A DNA stretch of 64,000 nt from Parabacteroides sp. TM07-1AC (GCF_003480915.1 NZ_QUKD01000008.1:151854-215853); one strand, 5' to 3'. Positions 1 through 9,662 are shown, numbered from the stretch's first letter. Made by a program: numbers and translations. The notes: generated from the sequence alone by a model not told the origin.

Positions 1-1663
1 AATGCACATCACTTTCCGTACCGCTGTAAGTCAGGTACAGATAGTTGGTCTGTGCCGGATATTCAGCAGCCAACGTATCGATCTGTTTCACCACCGGAAG
101 GATGCCGCGGTATTTACGGTCCTGACGAACCTGAAGGATTGCCTTTTCACCGTCTTCCATCTGATCTTTGAAGATAGCACGGGCAATCTGGAAATCAGAG
201 AAACCTTGCTTCTTCGCCAAACGGAACAGATTGTCGGGGATATCGACTATCCGGCTGAAACTTTCCAAAGCTCCTGCGGTCTGGATAATATTATATAGTT
301 TCTGAAGGAACCATTTGTCTATCTTTGTCAGGTCATGGATTTGGTCGATCGTATAGCCGGCACGGAAAGCCTTGCTTATTACGAAGATACGATGGTCGGT
401 CGGTTCATTCAGCGCCTTGTCGATATCCGGGATAAGCAGCTCTTTGTTTTCCACAAAGCCGTGCATACCCTGACCGATCATACGCAGACCTTTCTGAATA
501 GCCTCTTCAAATGTGCGGCCGATAGCCATCACCTCTCCTACCGACTTCATGCTGGAACCCAGTTCGCGGGCAACGCCATGGAATTTACCCAGGTCCCAAC
601 GCGGTATCTTGCAGACCACATAATCGAGTGCCGGTTCAAAGAAGGCACTGGTCGTTTTCGTTACCGAGTTCTTCAGGTCGAACAAGCCGTAGCCTAAACC
701 CAATTTAGCAGCGACAAAAGCCAGCGGATAACCTGTAGCCTTCGATGCCAATGCCGAGGAACGGCTCAGACGGGCATTCACCTCGATCACTCGGTAATCC
801 TCGCTTTCAGGGTCGTAGGCATACTGCACGTTACATTCTCCCACAATTCCGATATGGCGGATGATGCGGATAGCCAGTTCGCGCAGTTTGTGATAATCCG
901 TATTGCTCAGTGTCTGTGAAGGAGCGATCACAATCGATTCGCCGGTATGGATTCCCAGCGGGTCGAAGTTCTCCATGTTACAAACCGTGATACAGTTGTC
1001 GAAACGGTCGCGCACTACTTCGTATTCCACCTCTTTCCAACCTTTCAGGCTCTTCTCAACCAAGACCTGCGGAGAGAAAGAAAAGGCTTTTTCAACCAGC
1101 ACATCCAGTTCTTCTTCATTATCACAGAAGCCCGATCCCAGACCACCCAGTGCATAAGCGGCACGCACGATCACCGGGTATCCCAGTTCGCGAGCAGCAC
1201 GGCGTGCATCTACGATGTTTTCTACCGCTTCGCTCTTGATCGTCTTTACATCGATCTCGTCGAGCTTGCGAACGAACAGTTCACGGTCTTCCGTATCCAT
1301 GATGGCCTGTACCGGAGTACCCAGCACACGCACGTTATATTTTTCAAGCACGCCGCTCTGATAGAGAGCCACCCCGCAGTTCAGCGCCGTCTGTCCGCCG
1401 AATGCCAGCAGGATACCCTCGGGACGTTCCTTTTCGATAACCTTTTCTACAAAGAAAGGAGTAACGGGCAGGAAATAAACCGTGTCCGCAACCCCTTCTG
1501 AAGTCTGTACCGTTGCAATGTTCGGATTGATAAGCACCGTCCGGATGCCTTCTTCCTTGATGGCTTTCAACGCCTGGCTGCCTGAATAATCGAACTCGCC
1601 CGCCTCACCGATCTTGAGAGCGCCGGAACCTAATATCAGGACTTTCTTTATATCTTCTTTCAT
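1..1663 (-). CDS. carB: Carbamoyl-phosphate synthase large subunit (partial, N-terminal 554 residues)
   Basis: Synthesises carbamoyl phosphate from bicarbonate, ATP and ammonia passed from CarA, feeding arginine and pyrimidine synthesis. The minus strand is open from an ATG at 1663 to the window edge. It begins with a typical CarB start ([20 protein letters not shown]), continues through the first ATP-grasp domain (for example [20 protein letters not shown], then [20 protein letters not shown]) and into the oligomerisation domain. The allosteric C-terminus lies outside the window. It follows carA on the same strand, but the 195-bp gap between them holds a palindrome array, which is unusual inside an operon. 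The family assignment is secure. Confidence 0.96.
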   Translation of the reverse strand, partial: MKEDIKKVLILGSGALKIGEAGEFDYSGSQALKAIKEEGIRTVLINPNIATVQTSEGVADTVYFLPVTPFFVEKVIEKERPEGILLAFGGQTALNCGVALYQSGVLEKYNVRVLGTPVQAIMDTEDRELFVRKLDEIDVKTIKSEAVENIVDARRAARELGYPVIVRAAYALGGLGSGFCDNEEELDVLVEKAFSFSPQVLVEKSLKGWKEVEYEVVRDRFDNCITVCNMENFDPLGIHTGESIVIAPSQTLSNTDYHKLRELAIRIIRHIGIVGECNVQYAYDPESEDYRVIEVNARLSRSSALASKATGYPLAFVAAKLGLGYGLFDLKNSVTKTTSAFFEPALDYVVCKIPRWDLGKFHGVARELGSSMKSVGEVMAIGRTFEEAIQKGLRMIGQGMHGFVENKELLIPDIDKALNEPTDHRIFVISKAFRAGYTIDQIHDLTKIDKWFLQKLYNIIQTAGALESFSRIVDIPDNLFRLAKKQGFSDFQIARAIFKDQMEDGEKAILQVRQDRKYRGILPVVKQIDTLAAEYPAQTNYLYLTYSGTESDVH

Positions 1664-1704
1664 ATTGACCATATTTTTCTTATTAACATTTTTTAGGCGC
1701 ACCG

Positions 1705-1830
1705 TCTAACCAATGTTGGTCAGGCCGACGAACCCTCTCTGGTCAGGAAGCCTTCCTAACGTTGGTCAGCCTCCCTAACCAACGTTAGTCGGAGTGTCTA
1801 ACTAACAGTTGGTCAGATAGCCTAACCAAG
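1705..1830. repeat. Imperfect palindrome array, ~23-bp period, between carA and carB
   Basis: At least five related units fill the carA-carB gap. The best units resemble CTAACCAACGTTGGTCAG, whose core ACCAACGTTGGT is a perfect palindrome. The right half-site GGTCAG (or AGTCGG) starts at 1718, 1741, 1764, 1787 and 1811, a step of 23, 23, 23 and 24 bp. The second and third units are decayed in the left half. A further left half (CTAACCAAGG) follows at about 1822. Because carA and carB read in the same direction, the array is probably transcribed. Function is unknown. Confidence 0.85.
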
Positions 1831-1858
1831 GAGAGGAAGAAAATACCTACCTCACCAC

Positions 1859-3016
1859 CTATAGTAACTCAACGAATTTATCAAACATAAACTCCGTATC
1901 CGTCGGCCCGCTACAAGCCTCGGGATGGAACTGCGACGAGAAGAAAGGTTTCGTTTTATGCTTGATACCTTCGTTCGTACCGTCATTCATATTGATAAAA
2001 AGCGGTTCCCAATCGGCACCCAGCGTCGTGTTATCCACCGCGTATCCATGATTCTGCGAGGTGATGAAACATTTCTCCGTTCCAACCATCCGGACCGGCT
2101 GGTTGTGGCTGCGGTGTCCGTATTTCAGTTTATAGATGGAAGCACCTCCTGCTTTTGCCAGCAACTGGTTTCCCATACAGATACCACAAATAGGTTTGTC
2201 GCCTGCCAGCGCTTTGCGGATATTCTGAACGGCTGCGTCGCAGGTATCGGGGTCGCCGGGACCGTTGCTAATGAACAGGCCGTCATATTCCAGTGTATTG
2301 AAATCATAGTTCCAGGGGACCCGGATCACGGTCACATTCCGTTTCAGCAGGCTGCGGATGATGTTATGTTTCACGCCGCAATCGAGAAGCGCAACGCGCT
2401 TCAATTGAGAATTGAGAATTGAAAATTGAGAATTAGAAAAGCCTTCTATCGAAAAAGTATGGCTGATTCCGTCCGGCTGATAACAGATAATCTCCTTACA
2501 AGACACCCTGTCCACATAATTGACATCCCCATAATTCTCCATTTTCAATTTTCCATTTTCAATTATATTATCGGCCTCGCCGATAATAACGCGTCCCATC
2601 ATGACACCGTGCTCACGCAGTTTCTTGGTCAGCGCACGTGTATCGATTCCGTAAATTCCGGGAACACCCTCTTCTTTCAACCAGCTTCCCAGGCTTCCGA
2701 CAGCATTCCAATGACTGTATTCATGACTGTAATCACTTACAATAATCGCCTCCGCATGGATCTTTTCACTTTCCATAAACGTGGCGATCCCGTCCGGACC
2801 GAATGTACGGGGAGGTACACCGTAGTTACCCACCAGCGGATAAGTCAGAACCATCAGCTGACCGGCATAAGAAGGATCGGTCAAACTCTCCGGATATCCC
2901 GTCATGGCTGTGTTGAACACTACTTCGCCTGTAACCTCCTTCTCGCAGCCGAAAGAAAGACCGCGAAAAACAGTCCCGTCGTCTAAGATCAATGTTGCTG
3001 TTTTTTCTGTTTGCAT
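1859..3016 (-). CDS. carA: Carbamoyl-phosphate synthase small (glutaminase) subunit
   Basis: Hydrolyses glutamine and passes ammonia to CarB. The 385-residue protein starts with the CarA N-terminal domain (LILDDGTVFRGLSFG, NTAMTGYPESLTDPSYAGQ) and ends with a class I glutamine amidotransferase domain (SNGPGDPDTC; nucleophile Cys near residue 280 in PICGICMGNQ; SSQFHPEA). The start at 3016 is an ATG 22 bp downstream of the purF-type gene, so the two are likely co-transcribed. The linker between the domains is odd: residues about 149-160 and 193-206 are encoded by low-complexity AATTGAAAATT-type repeat DNA that looks intergenic but stays in frame. The catalytic residues are unaffected. Confidence 0.96.
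   Translation of the reverse strand: MQTEKTATLILDDGTVFRGLSFGCEKEVTGEVVFNTAMTGYPESLTDPSYAGQLMVLTYPLVGNYGVPPRTFGPDGIATFMESEKIHAEAIIVSDYSHEYSHWNAVGSLGSWLKEEGVPGIYGIDTRALTKKLREHGVMMGRVIIGEADNIIENGKLKMENYGDVNYVDRVSCKEIICYQPDGISHTFSIEGFSNSQFSILNSQLKRVALLDCGVKHNIIRSLLKRNVTVIRVPWNYDFNTLEYDGLFISNGPGDPDTCDAAVQNIRKALAGDKPICGICMGNQLLAKAGGASIYKLKYGHRSHNQPVRMVGTEKCFITSQNHGYAVDNTTLGADWEPLFINMNDGTNEGIKHKTKPFFSSQFHPEACSGPTDTEFMFDKFVELL
2403..2439. repeat. In-frame AATTGA-type repeat inside carA (copy 2)
   Basis: On the plus strand this is a run of AATTGAGAATTGAGAATTGA type. On the coding (minus) strand it encodes a low-complexity stretch, SNSQFSILNSQLK, just before the glutaminase domain (RVALLDCG). Similar sequence occurs outside genes at 43643-43682 and in the aguA-aguB gap. 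It is in inverse orientation to the copy at 2538-2571. Confidence 0.8.
2538..2571. repeat. In-frame AATTGA-type repeat inside carA (copy 1)
   Basis: The plus strand reads as alternating TTTTCAATT and TTTTCCATT units. On the coding strand it encodes NIIENGKLKMENY, a low-complexity insertion in the domain linker. It is roughly complementary to the copy at 2403-2439 across about 100 nt of normal-looking CarA sequence (VNYVDRVSCKEI onward), so the mRNA could fold the two together. Confidence 0.8.
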
Positions 3017-3038
3017 AAACTTATGTTTGAGTTGACAG

Positions 3039-4925
3039 TTATCTGATTAAATATTCTTCTTCCATATAATGGATGAAAGCCTTGTTCACCATCCGTGCAC
3101 CGCCCGGTGTCGGATAATCACCGGAGAAATACCAGTCTCCCGGATGATTCGGACAGGAAGCATGCAAGCCGTCCAATGTCTGGTAAACGATCTCTACCTT
3201 GGCACGTGTACCCGCCGGAGTCAGCAAATCGACCATCTTGGCCGAAATCTCCTCATCAGTGAACGGTGCGTAAATTTCCTTTACAAAATTCACGATCGTA
3301 CCGTCCTCCTGTGCCTGTTGTTTCTTGGCTTTCCAATAAGCATCCGTTATCACCGACTCCATTCCCCGCTCTTTCAGCAAAGCCACCGCTGCCCTGAAAG
3401 CGATAAACTCGTTCATCCGCGACATATCGATCCCGTAATAATCCGGATAACGCACCTGCGGAGATGAAGATACGATCACGATCTTCCGCGGATGCAGACG
3501 GTCCAGGATACCGATGATACTTTGTTTCAGGGTCGTTCCGCGAACAATGCTATCATCTATTACAACCAGATTATCGACGAATGGTTCGATACTTCCGTAA
3601 GTAACATCGTACACATGGGCTGCCAGGTCGTTACGGCTGTTACCTTCGGCGATAAAGGTACGCAATTTTATATCTTTAATCGCTACTTTTTCAGCACGAA
3701 CGCGCATGGAAAGTATCTGATCCAGTTCTTCTTCCTGCAAAAGATGACTGCGGTCGGCGATCCATTCTTTTTTCAGTTTGTTCAGATAGTTATTCAGTCC
3801 TTCCTGCATACCGAAATAGGCGACTTCCGCCGTATTGGGAATGAAAGAAAAGACAGTATGTTTGAGGTCATAATCGACAGCTTTCAGTATCGGGTGAACC
3901 AGATTCTCTCCCAACTTCTTACGTTCGCGGTAAATATCCACATCGCTACCGCGGGAGAAATAGATACGCTCGAAAGAGCAGGCTTTATTCACCTTCGGCT
4001 CCACGATCTGCGAAGTGCGGAAACGGCCGTCTTTACTGATAAACATCGCTTCGCCGCGTTGCAATTCCTTTATATCTTCGGCCTGCACGTTCATCGCCGT
4101 CTGGATGACCGGACGCTCGGAAGCCAGTACCACGATCTCATCATCCGCATAATAGAACGCCGGACGGATTCCCCAGGGGTCACGCACGCTGAACGATTCG
4201 CCGCTACCGGTCAGACCGCAGATCACAAATCCTCCGTCCCAGGTCGGTACACAACGTTTCAACACGTTCGACAAATCGACATGTGCCTCGATCGCATGGG
4301 TTATATCCATCCCCTTCATTCCTTCGTCTTCATACTTCTGGTATAAACGTTCGATCTCCCGGTCCAGACGGTGTCCCATCTGTTCGAGCATGATATACGT
4401 ATCGGCAAACTTACGCGGATGCTGGCCGATCGCTGTAATTTCTTTAAAGATGTCGTTTACGTTTGTGAGATTGAAATTTCCGCAAAGAGCGAGGTTCTTG
4501 GCTCTCCAGTTGTTGCGGCGTAAAAAAGGATGGACGTAGGAAATACCGGACTTACCGGTCGTACTGTAACGGAGATGACCCATATAAAGCTCTCCGGCGA
4601 AAGGAAGATTTGATTTTGCGAAAAGCGGATCATTCAATTTACCGGGCGGTAAATCTTTGTAATGTTCATGAACGGCGGCGAATATCTCGGTTATAGCTCC
4701 TGTTCCCAATGCTCTTTCCCGAAACATGTATTCTTCACCGGGGGTTGCTTCTAACTTCACGCAGGCTAAACCGGCTCCTTCCTGTCCCCTGTTATGCTGC
4801 TTCTCCATCAGTAAATAGAGTTTATTCAGCCCATACATCCAGGTACCATACTTTTGATGATAATATTCTAAAGGTTTCAGTAACCGGACCATGGCGACTC
4901 CACACTCATGTTTAAGTTGTTCCAT
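3039..4925 (-). CDS. purF: Amidophosphoribosyltransferase (long PurF-type)
   Basis: Catalyses PRPP plus glutamine to phosphoribosylamine, the first step of purine synthesis, or a closely related reaction. An N-terminal Ntn-hydrolase glutaminase domain starts at Cys8 (HECGVAM) after a seven-residue leader that would be removed; RGQEGAG and GHLRYSTTG follow. The phosphoribosyltransferase domain carries the PRPP loop VVIDDSIVRGTT near residue 459. At 628 residues it is much longer than the usual 470-500. The extra length includes a charged segment around residues 375-410 and a C-terminal tail ending EEEYLIR. This long form occurs in Bacteroidetes beside carAB. A canonical purF may exist elsewhere, so its exact role is less certain than its family. 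Confidence 0.88.
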   Translation of the reverse strand: MEQLKHECGVAMVRLLKPLEYYHQKYGTWMYGLNKLYLLMEKQHNRGQEGAGLACVKLEATPGEEYMFRERALGTGAITEIFAAVHEHYKDLPPGKLNDPLFAKSNLPFAGELYMGHLRYSTTGKSGISYVHPFLRRNNWRAKNLALCGNFNLTNVNDIFKEITAIGQHPRKFADTYIMLEQMGHRLDREIERLYQKYEDEGMKGMDITHAIEAHVDLSNVLKRCVPTWDGGFVICGLTGSGESFSVRDPWGIRPAFYYADDEIVVLASERPVIQTAMNVQAEDIKELQRGEAMFISKDGRFRTSQIVEPKVNKACSFERIYFSRGSDVDIYRERKKLGENLVHPILKAVDYDLKHTVFSFIPNTAEVAYFGMQEGLNNYLNKLKKEWIADRSHLLQEEELDQILSMRVRAEKVAIKDIKLRTFIAEGNSRNDLAAHVYDVTYGSIEPFVDNLVVIDDSIVRGTTLKQSIIGILDRLHPRKIVIVSSSPQVRYPDYYGIDMSRMNEFIAFRAAVALLKERGMESVITDAYWKAKKQQAQEDGTIVNFVKEIYAPFTDEEISAKMVDLLTPAGTRAKVEIVYQTLDGLHASCPNHPGDWYFSGDYPTPGGARMVNKAFIHYMEEEYLIR

Positions 4926-4952
4926 CTGGTTCTATCTTGTTTATTTCGACCA

Positions 4953-4960
4953 CAAAGATA
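4953..4960 (-). promoter_or_regulatory. Predicted -7 element for purF-carA-carB
   Basis: TATCTTTG on the minus strand fits the Bacteroidetes TAnnTTTG -7 consensus and lies 27 bp before the purF ATG. The rest of the 237-bp gap to the SNF2 gene (4926-5162) is AT-rich with no other supported feature. Confidence 0.55.
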
Positions 4961-5162
4961 CGCACTTTATCAAACACAATGTTCATATTAATGCAAAATA
5001 ATTGACACATTAATAGAAATAATCATTTTATCCGGCATTTGGTTAAAATATTATATATTTCCGTATTGTTTCGACAAAGTTACAATTACATAGCCGAAAA
5101 CCACTCCCGACATAAAATTTGTAAGGAGAACGGGGGTATACGATATAATTAATAACACTTAT

Positions 5163-8102
5163 TCATAATAGCTCTTCCCAATCCTTATCTGTCAGCGACT
5201 TGAACGGATCGTTTTCCGTAATAAATGTTTCAGCCAGCTCACTCTTGGATTCCTGGAGGTTACGGATCTTTTCCTCGATCGTATCGGCAGTGATGAAGCG
5301 ATAGGCAAAGACCTGTTTATCCTGCCCGATGCGATGGGCACGGCTTTCCGCCTGCATCTCAGCCGCCGGATTCCACCAGGGATCGATAATAAATACATAA
5401 TCGGCATCCGTCAGGTTCAGTCCTACCCCACCCGCTTTCAGCGAGATGAAAAAGGCGGACACATCCTGGCGGGTTGAAAAACGGGCTATTTCGCCCTCCC
5501 GGTCCAATGTACTGCCGGTCAGCATTGCATACTGCCATCCATGTTGCGTAAAAGCATCCGCCAACAATTTCAGGTGTGTGACAAAAGAAGAAAAGATCAA
5601 TACTTTATGCCCTTCGCTCACCAGTGTTTCAAAAGCATCCAGCACCTGTTCCATCTTTCCCGAACCACCCGTATATTCCGGTAAAACCATTTGCGGATGA
5701 TTAGCCAGCTGACGTAAACGGGTGATACCATTCAAGGCGACAAAAGAATTTTTGTAACGTTCCTGCAAGATCGTGTTCCGCAACACATTCTTTTCTTTCT
5801 GATACACTTCGCGTTGCTCCGGTGTCATTTCACAATACACGACCTCTTCCGTCAATGGCGGAAGTTCCGGTGCCACCTGTTGTTTGGTTCGTCGCAAAAA
5901 GAAAGGACGGATGATTTGTTGCAAACGTTTACGGGCATTCTCATTCCCCTCCCTGGTAATCGGATGGATGAAATGTTTCCGGAAACCGTCTGCCGATCCC
6001 AATAAACCGGGATTGATAAAATTGAATTGTGCCCATAGATCTTTCAGTGAGTTTTCGATAGGTGTTCCGGTCAGTACCAGCCGGTGTTCACATTGCAGAC
6101 GGACCACCGAATGATAGGTCATGGAAGCCGGATTCTTTATGTTCTGGCTTTCATCCAGTATCACATAAGTATAACGATACTTCTCCAGCAGTTCGATATC
6201 ACGCCGCAACAGTCCATAAGTGACCAGCACGATATTATACCGGTTGAAGTTTTTACAGGGATCTTTCCTTTTCTGATCTCCGGTATAAGTATAGACACTC
6301 AACATGCTGAACTTACGGATTTCCCGTTTCCAGTTAGGCAATAAAGAAGTAGGCACAACAATCAGGGAAGCGGGAATAGCCTCTGATTCTTCCTGCCTGT
6401 CCTTCACTTCCTCATAGAGTTTGTCATCCGGCGAATCTGTTCCGAAAAAGGAAAGTTGCCCGCTTTGATCGACTGTAACATTCTCCGGAGCGGATGGAGA
6501 AATCGTGGCCTCTTTAGGTTCCTCCGGATCATATATCTGTTGCAGCAAGGTAATAGTCTGCAATGTCTTCCCCAATCCCATATCATCCGCCAGGCAACCA
6601 CCGAAACCATTCGCCGCCAAATGGACCAACCAGGAAAAACCTTCCTGCTGATACGGACGTAACGTCGTCTTTATCTTTGGTGGAATAGCAACCGATTCTT
6701 TCTGCACATACTCCTTCGATACGGATTCATCCTGCTCCAAGGCAGAGACAATTCCCAAATGCATCTTACGGACTCTGATCTCCCCGGTCCGGTCATCGCC
6801 GAAAGCAAACAGATCGCTATATTTCTCAAACCAATCTTCTGGCAATAAGGCGACTTGCCCGTCCGGTAAAACAAACTCACGCTTCCCCTCCAGAATATGT
6901 TTTCTGAAACGGATAAAAGGGAATTGAAAATCACCCATACGAACCGTGATACGAATATCGAACCAATCGGGAGAAGGGGAAATTTCCTGTGTCAGCGAAA
7001 TATCTCCCAGATAGAACCGCAAAGAGGTATCGGTCTGCACAAAAGAGAAACAGGCTTCCAACTCGCTTTTATGTTGTTGCAGCCAATCGATAAATGTATA
7101 ACCACCCGCTTCTGTGGTCCGAACGAACTGTACATCGGTTATCTGCTTGAAATGCCATTGTTCAAGTAAGCTGATGTACGTTTGTTCCAATTGCAAATCA
7201 CGTGTAAAATAATAAATGACCGGTTTCCCTTCGACATGTTCCAACCGGGGATAAGCGAACTGGTTTCTTTTTCCCGGCGTAAAAGAACGTTCTCCATACC
7301 TGAAACGCAGTTGAAGTGCCGGTTCATCATTGATAGAACGCTCCACTGACAATTCCGGGACACAAGTGCGAGGCTCATGGATCATATCAAATCCGGAAGA
7401 ACTGGCCGGATAATCACTAATCAAAGGAAGTGCCACCAGTTCCAGATATTTTTCAGTCTCAGCCAACGGAACTTCCACGTATTTCCGTGAAAGGAAAGGT
7501 GTAACTTTCGCCGCTTCTATTCGTTTGAATACTAACAACTGGTCATCCAGCAGGAATATAGCAGGCTTTGATGATAACAACAGAAACCGCCTCTTTTTCA
7601 ACAAAGACACTTCCACTCCATTCATGTGACATAAGGCTGTGTACCGAAAAGAATGGTCTGTTATCTCGAAACGAAAAGAAATCTCAGCCTCCTCCCCGGA
7701 AAAGCGCACCCGGTCATGTTCATAAAGCAACTTACTTCCTGCTTCCTTTATATATACAGACAAATGGTTTGCCTGTATCAACCGGACCATCTCCCTTATC
7801 TTTTTATCGATGAACGGTCGGAGTTGTTTCTTCAGCATCTCCAGTGTCACCAAATTCAGAAAGCCGGTAACTGTCTGTTGCCGGGAATACACCTGCATCA
7901 GTTTCTTTTCCGAGTAACTCTGTGCAATCGCGATTGCCCGTTTCTCCAGATCAGACAACCTAGCTTCATTTCCGGCGTGCGTGGCTTGCTCTTCCACGCT
8001 GATCACTTCCGGCGATACAGTTCTGGCAAAATAAGGAATAAGCAAAGGTCCCAAAACAGGATGGTTACTTAACGCAATGATCAATATTTGATTTTCGGGC
8101 AT
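5163..8102 (-). CDS. SNF2-family DEAD/DEAH-box helicase
   Basis: A 979-residue protein with a C-terminal SNF2 ATPase/translocase core: motif I DDMGLGKT near residue 510, motif II DESQ near 650 (the usual DEAH replaced), LTGTPIENSLKDLW, then the second RecA-like lobe (VLIFSSFVTHLKLL, SLKAGGVGLNLTDADYV, AESRAHRIGQ). The N-terminal half has no motif I recognise. Such bacterial SNF2 proteins remodel protein-nucleic acid complexes; HepA/RapA acts on RNA polymerase, but this one lacks evidence for that role. An ATG at 8102 is preferred to the TTG one codon upstream. It appears monocistronic. Confidence 0.9.
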   Translation of the reverse strand: MPENQILIIALSNHPVLGPLLIPYFARTVSPEVISVEEQATHAGNEARLSDLEKRAIAIAQSYSEKKLMQVYSRQQTVTGFLNLVTLEMLKKQLRPFIDKKIREMVRLIQANHLSVYIKEAGSKLLYEHDRVRFSGEEAEISFRFEITDHSFRYTALCHMNGVEVSLLKKRRFLLLSSKPAIFLLDDQLLVFKRIEAAKVTPFLSRKYVEVPLAETEKYLELVALPLISDYPASSSGFDMIHEPRTCVPELSVERSINDEPALQLRFRYGERSFTPGKRNQFAYPRLEHVEGKPVIYYFTRDLQLEQTYISLLEQWHFKQITDVQFVRTTEAGGYTFIDWLQQHKSELEACFSFVQTDTSLRFYLGDISLTQEISPSPDWFDIRITVRMGDFQFPFIRFRKHILEGKREFVLPDGQVALLPEDWFEKYSDLFAFGDDRTGEIRVRKMHLGIVSALEQDESVSKEYVQKESVAIPPKIKTTLRPYQQEGFSWLVHLAANGFGGCLADDMGLGKTLQTITLLQQIYDPEEPKEATISPSAPENVTVDQSGQLSFFGTDSPDDKLYEEVKDRQEESEAIPASLIVVPTSLLPNWKREIRKFSMLSVYTYTGDQKRKDPCKNFNRYNIVLVTYGLLRRDIELLEKYRYTYVILDESQNIKNPASMTYHSVVRLQCEHRLVLTGTPIENSLKDLWAQFNFINPGLLGSADGFRKHFIHPITREGNENARKRLQQIIRPFFLRRTKQQVAPELPPLTEEVVYCEMTPEQREVYQKEKNVLRNTILQERYKNSFVALNGITRLRQLANHPQMVLPEYTGGSGKMEQVLDAFETLVSEGHKVLIFSSFVTHLKLLADAFTQHGWQYAMLTGSTLDREGEIARFSTRQDVSAFFISLKAGGVGLNLTDADYVFIIDPWWNPAAEMQAESRAHRIGQDKQVFAYRFITADTIEEKIRNLQESKSELAETFITENDPFKSLTDKDWEELL

Positions 8103-8127
8103 CAACGGTTCATTTTTATTAAAACTA

Positions 8128-8135
8128 CAAAGTTA
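8128..8135 (-). promoter_or_regulatory. Predicted -7 element for the SNF2 helicase gene
   Basis: TAACTTTG on the minus strand, 25 bp before the ATG at 8102. It lies in the short divergent region shared with the glycosylase gene starting at 8184. Confidence 0.5.
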
Positions 8136-8183
8136 CAAGAAAAACAATTATCTTTATCTCCCATAACAAACAAAACAGAATTT

Positions 8184-8732
8184 ATGTCCTATTGCGAATA
8201 TGTAAAAACATCTAAGGATTCAGCCGTCGAGCTTAATAAAGCCTATCATGATACAAGTTACGGTTTCCCTATCGAAGACGATAACGAGCTATTCGGCAGA
8301 CTTCTCCTGGAGATCAATCAGGCGGGCCTAAGTTGGTCGACGATATTAAAGAAAGAACCGAGCTTCCGTTCTGCTTACGATAATTTCCATATTGAAAAGG
8401 TTGCAAATTACACGGAAACAGATGAAGCCAGACTTTTATCCAATTCCGGCATCATCCGGAATAAATTAAAAATAAAAGCAGCCATCCACAATGCCCAAGT
8501 CATTGTACAACTGCAAAACGAATACGGCTCATTCAAAAACTGGCTGGACCATCATCACCCTAAAACCAAAGATGAATGGACCAAATTATTCAAAAAGACA
8601 TTCAAATTCACCGGTGGTGAGATCGTCAACGAATTTCTGCTAAGTACCGGCTATCTTGAAGGGGCCCATACACCGGATTGCCCCATATATCAAAAGATTC
8701 TGGAAAAGAATCCGGCATGGAACAAACGGTAA
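8184..8732 (+). CDS. tag: DNA-3-methyladenine glycosylase I (Tag-like)
   Basis: Base-excision repair glycosylase removing 3-methyladenine. The 182-residue protein follows the Tag pattern: Cys near the N-terminus (SYCEYV), KAYHDTSYGFPIEDDNELF (like the E. coli YHDNEWG block), INQAGLSWSTILKK, NSGIIRNKLKIKAAIHNAQ and FKFTGGEIVNEFLLSTGYL, ending with a late His/Cys pair (HTPDCP). The start is set at ATG 8184 because an in-frame start further upstream would overlap the divergent promoter. The stop lies 3 bp from the convergent RhuM gene. Confidence 0.85.
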   Translation: MSYCEYVKTSKDSAVELNKAYHDTSYGFPIEDDNELFGRLLLEINQAGLSWSTILKKEPSFRSAYDNFHIEKVANYTETDEARLLSNSGIIRNKLKIKAAIHNAQVIVQLQNEYGSFKNWLDHHHPKTKDEWTKLFKKTFKFTGGEIVNEFLLSTGYLEGAHTPDCPIYQKILEKNPAWNKR

Positions 8733-8735
8733 AAA

Positions 8736-9590
8736 TCAAACAATCTTTCTCATTATATCATTCATGTCAAGATTGAGTTTTGAAAAGGCGAACCATTTCT
8801 TTCCCAGGTCTTTCAAAGAAGCACCAATATGGTAAATATCCTTTTCATCGATCAACAGAAAACGATCGTGCGATTGTTTGAATTGTTTGATTATGATAGG
8901 TTCGTATTGAGCATTGTGCCGTTGCAAATCCAAGGTCAGTTGTTTCGATATCTGTGCTGTATAAATTGTTGCTGCAACATTTACATCTCGTTTAGTTAGC
9001 AACATCAATACACTTTCATCCACGTAATTATCTATGAGGATAATTGATTTGCGAGCAGACTTTATCAAATCTGCCGCAAATTTATAAGCATCAAATAGCT
9101 GACCGTCAAAGAAGATGCCTTCAACAGGAGGAAGAGAAGTACGAATAAAAAAGTCAAACTTCTGATCATATTCAGAAAATTTAGTATCCATGCGTTCTTC
9201 AATATGCTCTATCCGCTTATTAAAAGAACTCCCTTTCAACAAATAATCTCTTATTATTTTCATGGCCCACTGACGAAATTGAGTACCACGTTTAGACTTA
9301 ACACGATAACCAACAGATATTATCACATCTAAATTATAATATTCTATCTTTCGCTTAACAGAACGATCTCCTTCTTTTTGAACTGTCAAGGAATACTTGA
9401 CAGTTGAACTTCTTTCTAACTCATTTTCTTTATATACATTATTGATATGTAAACTGATATTCTGTTTTGTGGACTGGAACAATTCCACCATTTGCGCCTG
9501 AGTCAGCCAAACAGTCTCGTCTTCTAAACGAACTTCTATTTCGAGGGTATTTTCGGGATGATAAAGAATGATTTCTCCTTTATTTTTCAT
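8736..9590 (-). CDS. RhuM-family protein with C-terminal phosphodiesterase-like region
   Basis: A 284-residue protein. Residues 1-120 match the RhuM family (VWLTQAQMVELFQSTKQNIS with helix-turn-helix character, then KIEYYNLDVIISVGYRVKSK and RGTQFRQWAMKIIRDYL). The C-terminal part (about 160-284) has SARKSIILIDNYVDESVLML and SHDRFLLIDEKDIYHIGASL, which resembles one half of a PLD-type HxD/K active region. RhuM proteins were named from a Salmonella pathogenicity island and are common on mobile or accessory DNA; their biochemical role is unknown. It has its own promoter and no obvious partner. Confidence 0.75.
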   Translation of the reverse strand: MKNKGEIILYHPENTLEIEVRLEDETVWLTQAQMVELFQSTKQNISLHINNVYKENELERSSTVKYSLTVQKEGDRSVKRKIEYYNLDVIISVGYRVKSKRGTQFRQWAMKIIRDYLLKGSSFNKRIEHIEERMDTKFSEYDQKFDFFIRTSLPPVEGIFFDGQLFDAYKFAADLIKSARKSIILIDNYVDESVLMLLTKRDVNVAATIYTAQISKQLTLDLQRHNAQYEPIIIKQFKQSHDRFLLIDEKDIYHIGASLKDLGKKWFAFSKLNLDMNDIMRKIV

Positions 9591-9612
9591 AGCCTAACGT
9601 TTTTGTTGGCTA

Positions 9613-9620
9613 CAAAGTTA
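9613..9620 (-). promoter_or_regulatory. Predicted -7 element for the RhuM-family gene
   Basis: TAACTTTG on the minus strand, 22 bp upstream of the ATG at 9590. Confidence 0.5.
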
Positions 9621-9662
9621 AAACTATTTCCGAATATATTTAATATTTTATTCGGTTTTTAG

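Noticed and set aside
2-1501. Plus-strand open frames at the left edge
   Set aside because: They are antisense to carB, whose translation matches the family along its whole length.
2403-2571. Frameshift or assembly error in carA
   Set aside because: Both repeat segments keep the frame and conserved CarA sequence continues correctly on each side.
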